Assembly (NCBI GenBank): GCA_037576195.1
Contig: CM075103.1
Coordinates: 18,476,001 to 18,540,000 of the forward strand
DNA: 64,000 bases
DNA from: Phytoseiulus persimilis
Taxonomy: Eukaryota; Arthropoda; Arachnida; Mesostigmata; Phytoseiidae
Direction: 5' to 3'
Below the pieces are notes generated by a model. The model was not told where the DNA came from. It did no database searches and saw only the letters and a program-made list of their open reading frames with translations. The position numbers were made by a program, and so were the translations under genes. Positions 1 through 10,303 of this stretch are shown piece by piece (positions within the stretch are counted from its first letter, which is position 1; every line of letters starts with the position of its first letter).

Positions 1-986
1 TTGAATCGGACGTCGAATCCCATCTAGTTCCGAATGGCACCTGCGAACACGTTCTTCTGAAGTTTGACGTCGCGAATGTTCGTGTACACAGGAGCGTCTG
101 CGTCGAATCATATGACAGCCGTGCGAGAACGTGGTGGGAACTTCCGCTCTTGAGAGTTCCGAGTACCTGTTTGGCCCCCATCGGAACTTCTTGACTTATC
201 ACGGGAAGCAGTCTCCGGGTGAGTGCATGCGATTCTGGCACGGACGAATCGTCGACTTTCTCTCGAATGGTCATTCATGTTTGCCTGGTGCAGGATGAGA
301 TCGATATTTCGAGCATCGCCAGCGGCAGAGCAGAAATTCCACGCCGTCTTTCCTTCCTCATTTCGCCGCCCCTATTCATGAGTATCCTTTTTACGGAAGG
401 TTCCTGGGTCGAACGCGGAACATAAATTCCAGCCGCGCGAACTTGCGAGCTCGACATATTATTCAACCTGGTTGTCGCGGACTCTCCGGCTCGACTCCGA
501 TTGGTTTAAGGCTTACTCCATTCATTCCACGGAATCCCCGCCATCTTTCGTGACCCTAGCGTCACCCGTCATGACTAATTGATTTTTCGAAGGAACGGAA
601 AAACGAAGGTTGCGCTGAGGAGTTAGCGGGGCTGTCACGTCGGAGCAGCCTTTTCGCGTAGCATGGCAGGAATATTTGGCAGGAACCATACAGTGTCTGG
701 ATCGAGGATGATAGGACGATCATCCGCCCGCTTTTCGTGCGGGGAATGCGAGAACTATTTCTCAATTCATCAAAACATTCATCATGGGATTCTCGAACCC
801 AGGAGTGCTTTTCAATCATCAAGAAAGCGAGATGGTTCCATCTCGTTAATGCTGGGCTCTGAGCTCTCGTTGCAACACATTGTTACATCCCAGCGCTCTT
901 TCTGTGGCATTCATAACGATTTCGTTTCGAACTATTTATCAAATTACGATCGAATCCGAACAAAGTCAATTCTCATATTTACAGAA
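1..986. other. Upstream region of the first RING-type gene, no gene seen
   Basis: I see no convincing exon on either strand here. The frame of the downstream zinc-finger gene stays open upstream to about 663. The extra 108 codons do not resemble the paralogue at 3801-3040, whose protein begins at the equivalent of residue 1 of the shorter model. I therefore treat this stretch as promoter and 5' UTR. An acceptor-like pyrimidine/AG (TTTACAG) ends at 984, just before the chosen start, so a non-coding first exon further upstream is possible. Confidence 0.4.
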
Positions 987-2039
987 ATGAAGATCAAGGG
1001 TCTATCGGCAGACATCTGGGACGGGGGAGAGGAGGTGTATGCTCGTGGCAGGCACTGTCCGTTGCTTCAGAAATGTCACATCTGTGAGTTCTGTCACCAT
1101 ACTTACTTCACGTGCGGAAGTGGACACGTGACCTGCGAAGACTGCCAGCCGAAATCCACAGCGAAAAAAGATAACGCCCCGTGCAAAGCCTGTAAGAAAG
1201 CAACTTTCAAGGTTGAGCTGCCGAAGAATCTGATGGAACGGATCCACTTCTCGTGTGGCTGCGGGTTCTTCGGAACTCTAGCGACCATCAAACGTCACCG
1301 AGCTCCGGGCGAGTACAACCCAATGTGTGATGAACCCAGGATGGATGACGATCCGATCCTGCTGGATTTGATGCCCGAAATTGACGAATGCTTAAAGGTT
1401 CTCCGTGCAATGAAACTCGACATTCAGACGAAACTTGATCGGCTCAGAGCCCTCAGCTCGACTACCGGTCTCGAGCTCGTGGACAACGGAAAGTTAAAGG
1501 CGAGCCAGAGGAAGATTGAGGATTTGGGAAACAGGGGTCAAATTCTCGTCGATGAGTACCGCGAACTCAAAGGTCTTAACGGCCAAGTTCGAGCCCTCTT
1601 GGATACCGTGGTTTCACCGTTGACGCTTGTGAAGTTTCCGCTCGAGGGCGTTCTGAAGGGACGCTTGGTGGAAAAACTCGTCATGACAAACTCCATGGCC
1701 GTGACGATCAGGATGGGACTGAACAGCAGAGGCACCGCAGACCTCTATATCAGGGGCACCTTCCAGAGAGGCGTCTGTCTTCCCAAAAACATGGCGGGAA
1801 AGCTGCTCGTAACGCGACACCATGATCCGAACGGATACACCTTGAAGGAAGCTTCATTCACAGTTCAGTCAGATGGAACTCTAGGAATGGACGAACCGTA
1901 CAGCTCTAACCTCACGGAAAAACATCCAGAACTCCCGGAGTTCCGGAAGCTTCCGAATTTCATAGATTGCTCCCAGCTGTTCGGACCCGCAGTGCTGATC
2001 AGCGATTGGATCCAGGTCTCGGTTGCGCTACATACCTGA
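987..2039 (+). CDS. RING / TRAF-type zinc-finger protein with C-terminal MATH-like domain (SIAH/TRAF-like E3 ligase)
   Basis: Predicted 350-residue single-exon protein, probably a cytoplasmic RING E3 ubiquitin ligase. Residues C30, C33, C43, H47, C50, C53, C66 and C69 fit the RING pattern C-x2-C-x9-C-x3-H-x2-C-x2-C-x12-C-x2-C. A second cysteine/histidine cluster follows (C90, C92, H104, C114), like the TRAF-type fingers after the RING in TRAF and SIAH proteins. A charged, probably coiled-coil stretch covers about residues 125-210. The C-terminal ~130 residues are beta-rich and end in a TRAF/MATH-like motif (FIDCSQLF, then SDWIQVSVAL). I chose the ATG at 987 because MKIKGL aligns with MRIRGL at the start of the tail-to-tail paralogue at 3801-3040. 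The fold class follows from the motif spacing; ligase activity and partners are inference. Confidence 0.75.
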   Translation: MKIKGLSADIWDGGEEVYARGRHCPLLQKCHICEFCHHTYFTCGSGHVTCEDCQPKSTAKKDNAPCKACKKATFKVELPKNLMERIHFSCGCGFFGTLATIKRHRAPGEYNPMCDEPRMDDDPILLDLMPEIDECLKVLRAMKLDIQTKLDRLRALSSTTGLELVDNGKLKASQRKIEDLGNRGQILVDEYRELKGLNGQVRALLDTVVSPLTLVKFPLEGVLKGRLVEKLVMTNSMAVTIRMGLNSRGTADLYIRGTFQRGVCLPKNMAGKLLVTRHHDPNGYTLKEASFTVQSDGTLGMDEPYSSNLTEKHPELPEFRKLPNFIDCSQLFGPAVLISDWIQVSVALHT

Positions 2040-3039
2040 ATGACGTCCATCGCGCGCTAGCATCCGAAAATCATTCGACGATGCGATATTTCATCAGATT
2101 TTTTTATCAGAAGAAGAACAACAACCGTTGTTTATTGTGAACGATCTTATGCCGATCGAGCATTGACTCGATCTCTCGTTTCAATTATGCTTCTCCTCAT
2201 GCTCACTCTCATTCGAGTGAACCATCGCAGTTGACGAATATGACGAAATAATAAATTTTGTTCCCGAACGGCTCTGTTCTCAAAGACTTGAATCCACGCA
2301 TATAGATAGAGTATGTTTGCCCAACCTGAGATGATATGCGAAATTCGAGCATAAGAAGACGAGTAACCGATCCGTAGGTGATGCGCTCCTGGCTGCTCGA
2401 GTTTGTACTTTATAGTTCAGTCCGGGGTCTGGGCGCCGAATCGGAGAGCAATTTCCATCTTGGAAGCCACCTCCCGGCTATGGTTCTTTCTCGCTCGTAC
2501 AGTCGGTTACCTCAGGTCACCTCATACTAGACCCCGCTGTCGCGCGTCCTCGGGGAAAATTGATAATGAGTGAGCAGTTTTGTGAACGCTGCGGCGACGA
2601 AACTTTTTCCCACTGCGCGTTTACGGTAGAAGCCTTCTGTGCTATTCAGTTAATGGACTGCACTGCTATGATTTCACGGTCGTTAGCCCGAAAGTGACAG
2701 GGACAAGGATCTGAAGATTTTCAGCACACTTTATTCACATGCTCAACGCGGTTTCATCATTCCTCCGTCTTGATTGTCTGATTTTCCCATCCCGCTCAAC
2801 TGAAAGTCTCCTTCCAACTTATCTCACATTGACAGTTGGAGAGTTTTTGAAAATGTAAGATGATCATTCCACAAATATTTCGCATATCTTCTCACGTGAT
2901 CAGCGCTTCAAGCTGGAACTCGGTCCATATTTACAGATTGAAACATCCTCTCGCTCTCTGTCGCTTCAGTATCCGACAAGTATAACTATGACTGATCCAC
3001 GAGTCTATGTCTATATGATCAATTCTATCAAAATGAAAT
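2040..3039. other. Intergenic region between convergent zinc-finger genes
   Basis: About 1 kb, relatively AT-rich, lying between two convergent stop codons, so it should hold both 3' UTRs. I see no ORF with protein-like character. I specifically looked for a missing MATH-domain exon for the minus-strand gene and found none. Confidence 0.4.
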
Positions 3040-3801
3040 CTAGCTGCTTTCTCGAGGCGCGGAGAGCCCTTCCTCGACAGATTGATTCCGCAGGCTCGCG
3101 AATATTTTTCCGAACTTATCCTGCACTAGTGGGGTGATTTTTACACTGCGTCTCCTGAGCTGCAGAGCGTCAGATTCTAGTTCCTTCAATCGACAGTTCA
3201 ATAATCCGAGACGATAGGTCGTCTCGTACATAATCTTCTGCGAATAGACGGTTTTGTTCCGTGCCGATTTTTCCATCGCGTCGCCGAAACTATCCCGAAA
3301 CCTCTGCTTGATGCATGGGAGCTGTGCTTGAAAGTCGGCTAACGTTTCATTCAGCTCAGCTTGAAGCTTGGCCAACTCCACGTCGAACTCATCACTCGTA
3401 CAAGCGATTTTCGGGATGAATTGGCCGCATCTCATGGTGAACCTTTTGGACTTGACATGCCTTCTAATGTCACCGAGTCGACCGGTGTAGTTGCAGCCAC
3501 ACACGAATCTCAGATTCTGCAATAACGGCGTCGGGATTTCGAATCGATACAAAATCACTCGGCTCCCGCAGGGTTTGCAGTAGCCTTCAAACTCTGGCAG
3601 CGTCGATTCCTCCGAGAAAGTGTCGGGTAGGAAGCACTCTGAGCACGTTATGTGACTTTGTTGGCAAAGGAAGTACACTGTATTGTAGCTTTTGCAGAAG
3701 ATACAGGGCTGCAGTAGAGGACAGCCTGCTCCGATCACCTCGAGTTCTACGGGGCCGGGATGCAGCTCTGAGGGAAGTCCTCGGATCCTCATATTGTCCA
3801 A
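3040..3801 (-). CDS. RING / TRAF-type zinc-finger protein, short paralogue lacking the MATH-like domain
   Basis: A 253-residue paralogue of the plus-strand gene at 987-2039. It shares the start (MRIRGL against MKIKGL), the run CPLLQ.C.FC, and the RING spacing C-x2-C-x9-C-x3-H-x2-C-x2-C, followed by a later CKPC. It also shares the second cluster CGCNYTG...IRRH. A helical, probably coiled-coil region of about 110 residues follows, and then the frame stops. The ~130-residue beta-rich tail of the other gene is absent, and I found no in-frame continuation or clear splice donor before the stop. It may be a naturally short member, a truncated copy, or a gene with an exon I missed. The ATG at 3801 is used; the fourth codon (3792) is an equally good start. 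Role as a RING E3 ligase is inferred. Confidence 0.7.
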   Translation of the reverse strand: MDNMRIRGLPSELHPGPVELEVIGAGCPLLQPCIFCKSYNTVYFLCQQSHITCSECFLPDTFSEESTLPEFEGYCKPCGSRVILYRFEIPTPLLQNLRFVCGCNYTGRLGDIRRHVKSKRFTMRCGQFIPKIACTSDEFDVELAKLQAELNETLADFQAQLPCIKQRFRDSFGDAMEKSARNKTVYSQKIMYETTYRLGLLNCRLKELESDALQLRRRSVKITPLVQDKFGKIFASLRNQSVEEGLSAPRESS

Positions 3802-5293
3802 CAGAGGGCTTTCGGAATCACAGAAAAGCTTATCTGAGGTGAGATCAGCACCTGGTCTCGGTATGGACGCGAGCGTCTGCTACAGGGTAGGTGTAGATGC
3901 TAAACAGTTTCTGCAACATTCACGTCGGGCCTCACGCATTGGGAACGTTTCCGTTCTTCCTCATCCGTCCCGAAGGGAAATTTTTCCACAGCTGTTGTGA
4001 AGGATGAGAAAAGCCCTCGATCGGCTTGTGCTCAGCCGCGGTGGAGCTCTGCAATATTTTGATTCCCATGCAGAACTCTCTTCTCTCGAGCGCCATCCAT
4101 CACAGCGAGAAGATGAGAATTAGTGATGGTCATTCGAATCCTGACTCAGCTGAGCCAGATCATTGCTGAGCCAGAGTCAATGGAAAGTTGAGAGACGAGA
4201 AGCACCTGATGGAGAGATGGCGAATAAAGAGGAGGGACAGACAACAGTTAGCGTTCCCGATCCCGATCACCTGCTGAATTTCATACGACCAATCTCGAGA
4301 CGCCACTCTAAGGTTATCTGATCCCGCAAAGTGAGAGAACTCGGGAAACGTCTGCCAATGAATGCATCGCTGGAGGGGAATCTCTCTAACATGTCATCTC
4401 TTTATTCATCCATGAACCCGCTCTGGGAATGGATGCGGATCCATCCGTAATGAACGAGTCCCTGAAGATCGGTCGGAATGAAGACCTCCCGGAAAGTCGT
4501 GATTGACTCCCGGGGGAGTTTTCTTACCTCGAGAGGAGCTCGCAAGTTTCGGAACCAAATATTTCGGAATCACTCGTGGCAAATGCCAATCATAACTTCT
4601 CATATATCAACCTCTCCGGATACACTTCCGTTCGGATCAACCCTTGAGGAACGCCGAAAGGCCGAGATGCATGGTCGGAGGATTTGCAGTCCCTCGAATT
4701 CTTGTCCAGAGGTGTGTCGTGCTCCTTCCGCGCATTCCAGGTCTGCAGTGCTGGATAGACTCCGCCCATGGTCCTCGCATCGCGTCTCCAGAACGTGATC
4801 CTTCCTACCACGGGTGGACCTCTGAATTATGAGTCACAATACTGCATATGAATGCGTGAGGAAGGAGCGGCCAGCGGCGTTTCCATTTAGGTCAGAACGA
4901 GTGCTCATGAATGGGTTGCGCGCTTAGTTCCTCAGTTCAGTCGTCGTCGGAATGTGGAGAACGACTCCTCTGGAGGAAACTGTTTCATCCAAGTTTGAGA
5001 AATCACTGCCACAAGGAGCGGTGCGCTATCCAGCGGAATACGATCGAAAAACCCCTGCGCAGAATCTGGTGGGCGACCTGTCCAGACTTCCGGGTTTCGA
5101 GGCTGTAGGCCCGCCAAACTTCGTGCAGAGTGCCGCAGAGCTATGTGAACCGAACGTCCTGTGATCCAACGAGGAGTACAATGAAGCGTGGCTCAGGGCC
5201 TGGAGGAAACATTGATCAATCCAGGGCTTCGTGGCTTCAGTGCTATATCGAGCCGGGCGGCGATTGTGACTCAGGGACTGTGGGCCAGAAGGC
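3802..5293. other. Intergenic region, no gene recognised
   Basis: About 1.5 kb between the 5' end of the short RING gene and the 3' end of a receptor gene. Several 60-118-codon open frames occur on both strands, but none carries a recognisable motif or splice signals. It should hold the promoter of the minus-strand RING gene at its left edge. Confidence 0.35.
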
Positions 5294-6385
5294 TCAGGAG
5301 CCGGGCTTCTCCGCTGCACGAAGTTGCTGCTTTGAACTTTCCAGCAGGTTGACGACTTTGTAATCGAACTGTGCCAACACACCGATGAATGTGAGGACAG
5401 TGCCGCAGAAAGTTATGAAAGAACCGTTTTTGAGCGAGAAGGCATCCAGAATCCTGATGTCGTCTCTCGCAGCGACGTGTTTCAGGTTCAGATAGGTCCT
5501 CACCGGATCTTCTATCCTGGAGATTTCTTTGCTCTCAAGGAACTCGGAAGCCGTCCTATGGCAGAGGGTCGTCACACGTGATCCGAGAACCGCGATGAAG
5601 TACAGAGAGAGAACTTGATTCAGAGGACAGATAACTTCCAGGAGGGCACGCCAGACACTTTTGCTGCTGAGCATACCCCCAATAACGAGATACGTCAAGG
5701 AGAACACCTTCAAATGAACGAGGAACAGCCCCGTCCCAAATATTTGGTTGATTTTGCGAACGTTCTCTCGTATGGCATTCTTGTGAGCTTGGACCTGGCG
5801 ATTCACGCCCTTCGTGAGCCTCAACTCTTCAAGCTGTCCAATGACGATCCATATGCAAGCCGCTAGGAGAAGCAAGAACAGAGTTTGTAGCTCCCACGCC
5901 ACGACACTTGCAGAGCGGGCGACCGTTGCAAGCAGAGTCTCCTTCTGGATGGCGTCCGAAATATCTAAGATAATGTAAATAGCGTTGACAACGATGAGGA
6001 GAAGGAGTTTCCGGTTCATGAAACGACGGTTTTCGCGGAAAAATTCCTTCAAGAATTCTCTATCCTTGTAAAATGAATATTGCGTCCCGGACAGGATCAG
6101 CATAGAGTTCACGAAATAAAGCAGGTCTACCACTTCCAGCGAGCTGGGAGCATCGCCGAGGTTCAGCGTGTACAGTACGGTGTTGCCGATAGCTGTGATA
6201 GCCAAACAGAGCCAAACGAAGCATCTGAATAGAACAACTGGTTCGATGGTTGTCCGCAACGACTGTCTGGGCCAGAGGTCCACACCGAGGGCATAACAGA
6301 ACCAGAAAACCAGGTTGACCACGACCTCCTCCGTTTTCGAGCCCGGATGAACAGTGTACGTGGGCTCGAATCCTTTCGACGCCAT
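5294..6385 (-). CDS. Gustatory-receptor-like seven-transmembrane protein 1
   Basis: A 363-residue intronless protein with seven or eight hydrophobic segments near residues 22-40, 50-74, 82-105, 124-145, 159-183, 214-238, 247-270 and 330-350. This is the layout of the arthropod gustatory receptor family (ligand-gated cation channels with an intracellular N-terminus in chemosensory neurons). The last segment carries the hallmark-like ending TVLTFIGVLAQFD, matching the family's TY-x5-QF motif in position. A tandem neighbour at 6815-7930 shares this motif (TVLTFIGIIGQFD), loop sequences such as W(E/Q)LQTL.FLL, and the same size, so the two are local duplicates. The start at 6385 gives a normal short cytoplasmic N-terminus. 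The ligand cannot be told. A divergent odorant-receptor-like protein is less likely. Confidence 0.8.
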   Translation of the reverse strand: MASKGFEPTYTVHPGSKTEEVVVNLVFWFCYALGVDLWPRQSLRTTIEPVVLFRCFVWLCLAITAIGNTVLYTLNLGDAPSSLEVVDLLYFVNSMLILSGTQYSFYKDREFLKEFFRENRRFMNRKLLLLIVVNAIYIILDISDAIQKETLLATVARSASVVAWELQTLFLLLLAACIWIVIGQLEELRLTKGVNRQVQAHKNAIRENVRKINQIFGTGLFLVHLKVFSLTYLVIGGMLSSKSVWRALLEVICPLNQVLSLYFIAVLGSRVTTLCHRTASEFLESKEISRIEDPVRTYLNLKHVAARDDIRILDAFSLKNGSFITFCGTVLTFIGVLAQFDYKVVNLLESSKQQLRAAEKPGS

Positions 6386-6814
6386 TCCTCGATCAAGCTC
6401 TTTGGTAGCTGTTCTCGCTGCCAGTGGACGGGTAAACAGTCAGGGGTTCGGATTCAGTACAAGCTGGTTTCAGCTCAGGAAACCCACTCCAGCTGTCGAT
6501 ATGTGCGACGACGCGCAGCTTGATTCCGCCGCGACTGTCCTCTAAGAAATCCGTGACAGCATCGAATGAGTGAAGTTCTCCGCCGAAAGGTTTTTGTCCT
6601 CGTGTGGAAGTTGCGGAGTCCAGCCTTTCATCGAATGATGGATCGAACAAACCTGAATACCAGTACTCAATCAAACAGACTCCACGAGTTCGTCCGGAAC
6701 AGTGGGACGGATGATCTCATGGATGGAATTCTTCTCACTCGATGACAGAGTTTGCGATGGCGCTCCCCCCCCCCTCACAGAAGCCCCTCCCCTTAACACC
6801 ACCTTTGAGAAGCA
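6386..6814. other. Spacer between tandem receptor genes
   Basis: 430 bases that should hold the promoter of receptor 1 and the 3' UTR of receptor 2. It contains a run of ten cytosines at about 6765-6774. No coding signal. Confidence 0.4.
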
Positions 6815-7930
6815 TCAAGCTTTGTCCGCATGCTGATGACCTTTACCTGCCTCTTTCGCGTGGTCGAAGAGAACAATGATTTTGGTGTCGAACTGTCCGA
6901 TGATTCCGATGAAGGTCAACACCGTAGTGATGTACTTCAGGAAAGTACCCTTATGGAGGGCGAACGTATCCAAGATATGAAGATTGTCACGGGTTGGATC
7001 GTGTTCCATTATTCGATGGGTCCGCCAAGCCTCGATTGAAGAGCTCTCGTTCCTTATGTAGTCCGTCGTGGTCTCATGGCAGATGTCAGTCGCCTGAGTG
7101 GAGAGATTCGCGATGTCGTAAAGGGACAGCATCTGCATCACAGGGTAAACTGTCATCCAGTTTAGACCCTCACCCGAGGAGTAGGAGATGATCGACGCGA
7201 CGATCGAGCTATACAGGAAAGAAAAAAGTTTCACGCAGACGAGGAACGCAACGTTGCCAAAGGTTTTGTTTATCAGGGCGATTTCTCTGCGAATTTCCTT
7301 CTTGCGGTCGAGGATTTCACTCTTCCTAATTGAGGAGTTCAGAGCTCGGAGCTTGCCCAAGATGATCGAGATGGTCCCGGTATGAAGGAGGAAATACAGT
7401 GTTTGCAGTTGCCAAGTGATCGCCGCGTTTAAGGTCACGAGGAAACTGCTCCCCGATCCGGCGCGAAGCGGCGAATGAATGTCCATGGCCCAGTAGGCAG
7501 CGGCGGTGACCAGCAGGAAATAGACTCGTCGTATGTCCAGGTATTTACGATTCTCTGGACAGAAGAATTCCATCAAGAACCTTTCGTTGGAGTAAAGCGC
7601 GCGCTGGGTCTCGGCTATGATCAGGAAGCCGTTCGCGTAGTAGATAGCCTCGATTACTCCCAGCATACCGAAACTTGACGAGAAGGTTTCGTGGAAATTC
7701 AAACACACAACCGTCATGAAGGCGGCTAAACCGGCAAGATGACATGCTCGGAGCAAGTTCTTCAGAATATTCACTTTGTCTCTGGGAGACCTTTCCCCAC
7801 GGCTTTCGAGGTCGAGTCCGAAGAAGAAGCAGTAACCAAAACACAAACGAATGCCGAATGAAGTACGAGACCGATTTTCGATCTCCTGATTGAGTGGAGG
7901 AATGGTCATTCGAGAACCCATTGTTGTCAA
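6815..7930 (-). CDS. Gustatory-receptor-like seven-transmembrane protein 2
   Basis: A 371-residue intronless protein in tandem with receptor 1 on the same strand. Hydrophobic segments lie near residues 25-40, 58-78, 85-108, 135-150, 163-190, 222-250, 258-280 and 333-355. The C-terminal membrane segment ends TTVLTFIGIIGQFDTK, the gustatory-receptor family signature region. It matches receptor 1 along its length: YYANGFLIIAETQ.ALY against YFVNSMLILSGTQYSFY, TWQLQTLYFLL against AWELQTLFLLL, and INKTFGNVAFLV..KLFSF against INQIFGTGLFLVHLKVFSL. An upstream non-coding or short coding exon cannot be excluded. Chemoreceptor function follows from the family; tuning is unknown. Confidence 0.8.
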   Translation of the reverse strand: MTTMGSRMTIPPLNQEIENRSRTSFGIRLCFGYCFFFGLDLESRGERSPRDKVNILKNLLRACHLAGLAAFMTVVCLNFHETFSSSFGMLGVIEAIYYANGFLIIAETQRALYSNERFLMEFFCPENRKYLDIRRVYFLLVTAAAYWAMDIHSPLRAGSGSSFLVTLNAAITWQLQTLYFLLHTGTISIILGKLRALNSSIRKSEILDRKKEIRREIALINKTFGNVAFLVCVKLFSFLYSSIVASIISYSSGEGLNWMTVYPVMQMLSLYDIANLSTQATDICHETTTDYIRNESSSIEAWRTHRIMEHDPTRDNLHILDTFALHKGTFLKYITTVLTFIGIIGQFDTKIIVLFDHAKEAGKGHQHADKA

Positions 7931-10303
7931 GGGCTTCTACCCTGGAACTTGAAGAAATGCGAGTGAGCAACAGCCCTCGATGGAGATTCTGATGCAGTGG
8001 AAGGGCGAGAGCTATCGGCGATGTCCCGCGCGACTCTCCCGTTCATCCTCCGTCGCTTGGAGAGTCGAGGTGCAAACCTCTTGTGATTGATTTGCGAAGG
8101 AGCTGTGCTTTGGATTAAAGGCTGATTCACGAAGTCGCCGCCCACAGCTCCTGAAGCTGACTGCTGGAGTCTCCAATCCTGTGACAGCGGCTCGCTTAAC
8201 CGAAGGATGAAACTCCGAGTTGTGAGAGGTCCAAAGAGATTTTGAGCTCGGGAAGACCGCTGAAACGCCGCCGCTCAAGATTTGTCGCCCGCGGCCATGG
8301 TCATCTTGGCCTTAATCGAAATTCGTCGCCGAGTTGGATAGATTTTCACGTGAGCTTTTCATCCGTGGAGGTGCTGAGGTTGTATAAACCACACTGAGTG
8401 CCGTGTCGTTATCGCTTGATTCGGATAATTGTTCACAGTAATTCCACGAAGAGCGACCAATGACAAAGGCACTTTTTTGGATTTATTCGTTCGGCTCGAC
8501 GAGGGCTTCCTTCCTCGCCGCGATTGGGAGGAAGGACGGCACTTTTCTGTGCCAACAACTTTTCTGTGTCTAAAAAGTCGCTCTGCTCCTCAAAGCTCTC
8601 GAGAATTGAGTGCGAATGGCTGGAATGGACAGGTCGGCTGACTCACACGAAGATGTCACACCATCCACCCAGACTATGCTCGCGGGAATGATGTCTTCAG
8701 CCAAGTCGGATTAGATCCAAAAAATGGCCGGACCGATCCGGAGGATAACGCTCTATTCACTCTCATCCGAGAGGCTCTTGAGCTAAGGTCAGCATCGATC
8801 AACCTGATCAACCGAGACCAACTCCTCACGTAAGAAGCCAAAATAGCAGACTCATGAATGTGGTCGTTTCAAAATTACTCCTGAAATCGGAACATATCGG
8901 ACCAAACCTCTCCTTGTCGTTCAGGAGGTTCGAGAATATCGAGGGCTTACGCCTCTCCCCCGGTAAAACTGTTGTGATCTCTAGGAAAAAATGAGCTTCG
9001 TCGCTGTGCGTAGAGAAGCCGACGTGGTCCCATTCGGCAAGCTCTTTGCTAAAACATGACATCTGATGGCTTGGAAGGAATCAGCAATGACTCGTCGTCT
9101 GCGATCGTAGTTATCGCAGATCAATGTACCGAGGGTCCGTGTTACTAGCCGCTGTGCGTTCCGTGAGAATGCGGTGACGCTTGCTCATTTTCATGAACAT
9201 TTTCTGTGACATCTGATTCTTACGTTATACCCTGATGGTTTGGTCCCTGGTTGAACCTGAGCGATTCCAGAGCTGATCACAGACAGCGTATAATGGCCGT
9301 AAAGATTTGTTGGCTTCAGGAACGATCTGAAGCAGCACCACGATCGAGTTGAACATATTGTTCAAGAACATGTTGCTGGAGCTCTCCCAGCATGATGCAT
9401 GAATTCAAGAGATTTCGAACATCCTTGATTTCGTCCTCATGAGCTCAAAGATCATCCCTGAATCGGACCGCTATCCCCGAAGGATCGTGCTCGGCGCGTT
9501 CTGCAAGAATCGCCCGTTCAGCCTCGAGATATCGGGTGTATCAGAGGGTGGGCTAATCAGATTCATCCGATTCTGCGGAAAGCTCGAAATGGTAAAAGTG
9601 GAGTGCATTGTTTTGGCCTCGGACTCTGCAAACGTTGAGAATGGGATGACCACGCCGGTACAGGGAATCTGAACTCCTGAAGAAACATCGATGATTTCCC
9701 AATAGATGGTTGGAGGAAATGAGATTGAGGCATGAAACCCGTAACTTCAGAAAGACTGAATCGCGACCCGGTACCTCCAGTCATTCAAGTGGATTCGGAG
9801 TCCTCTCTTTACAACGGAACAGGAGAGAGGCGGTGTCGCTCGTTGGAGAGTTGGAAAGTGGGAGTCTGGCGTCGTGTCTTAACAAGGGTAGAAGAATGAA
9901 AACTGTTGCCCATATCAGTCATCAGCAGCGATTCCTTCTCCCTGCATCTATGTTCTCGTCTCCCCAAGCTACCTCAGCGATGAATCATTAATATGCTTGA
10001 TAATCAGGGGCGATTGCGAGGTAATAAACCACACCCAATCGTTCTCGTGGTGCGAAGTCTACCTATGACAGGATTGTGACTGCTCTGGACACATGGCACC
10101 GCGCAGTTTGTTGAACCCGAGTGAGCTTCTATGGGCTGCTTGCTATCGCCGAAGCTTCTATGCCGGAACTCCTCTTATGTTCCCTGCTTGTGGTGTGGTA
10201 GATCAGCAGTCGTCTGTCCGTGGAGTGGCAGCAGGTTGTCATTCAGTTCATTGCAAGCCGAGTTTCCTTCCCAACAAGTTAGCCGAGTGGTTGGCTGGAA
10301 GAA
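7931..10303. other. 2.4 kb intergenic region, no gene recognised
   Basis: Holds the upstream region of receptor 2 (minus strand) and of SNX3 (plus strand), which are divergent. No ORF stands out. A 63-codon plus-strand frame at 8642-8833 has a faint M1-aminopeptidase-like phrase, but it has no partner exons and I do not call it a gene. Confidence 0.35.

Noticed and set aside
663..986. N-terminal extension of the first RING protein to 663
   Set aside because: The paralogue starts at the equivalent of the ATG at 987, and the extra 108 codons look like translated non-coding DNA.
8642..8833. M1 aminopeptidase fragment (INLINRDQLL resembling INRAQL)
   Set aside because: Only one phrase of ten residues resembles the family; no zinc-binding exon or other segment is found within several kb.
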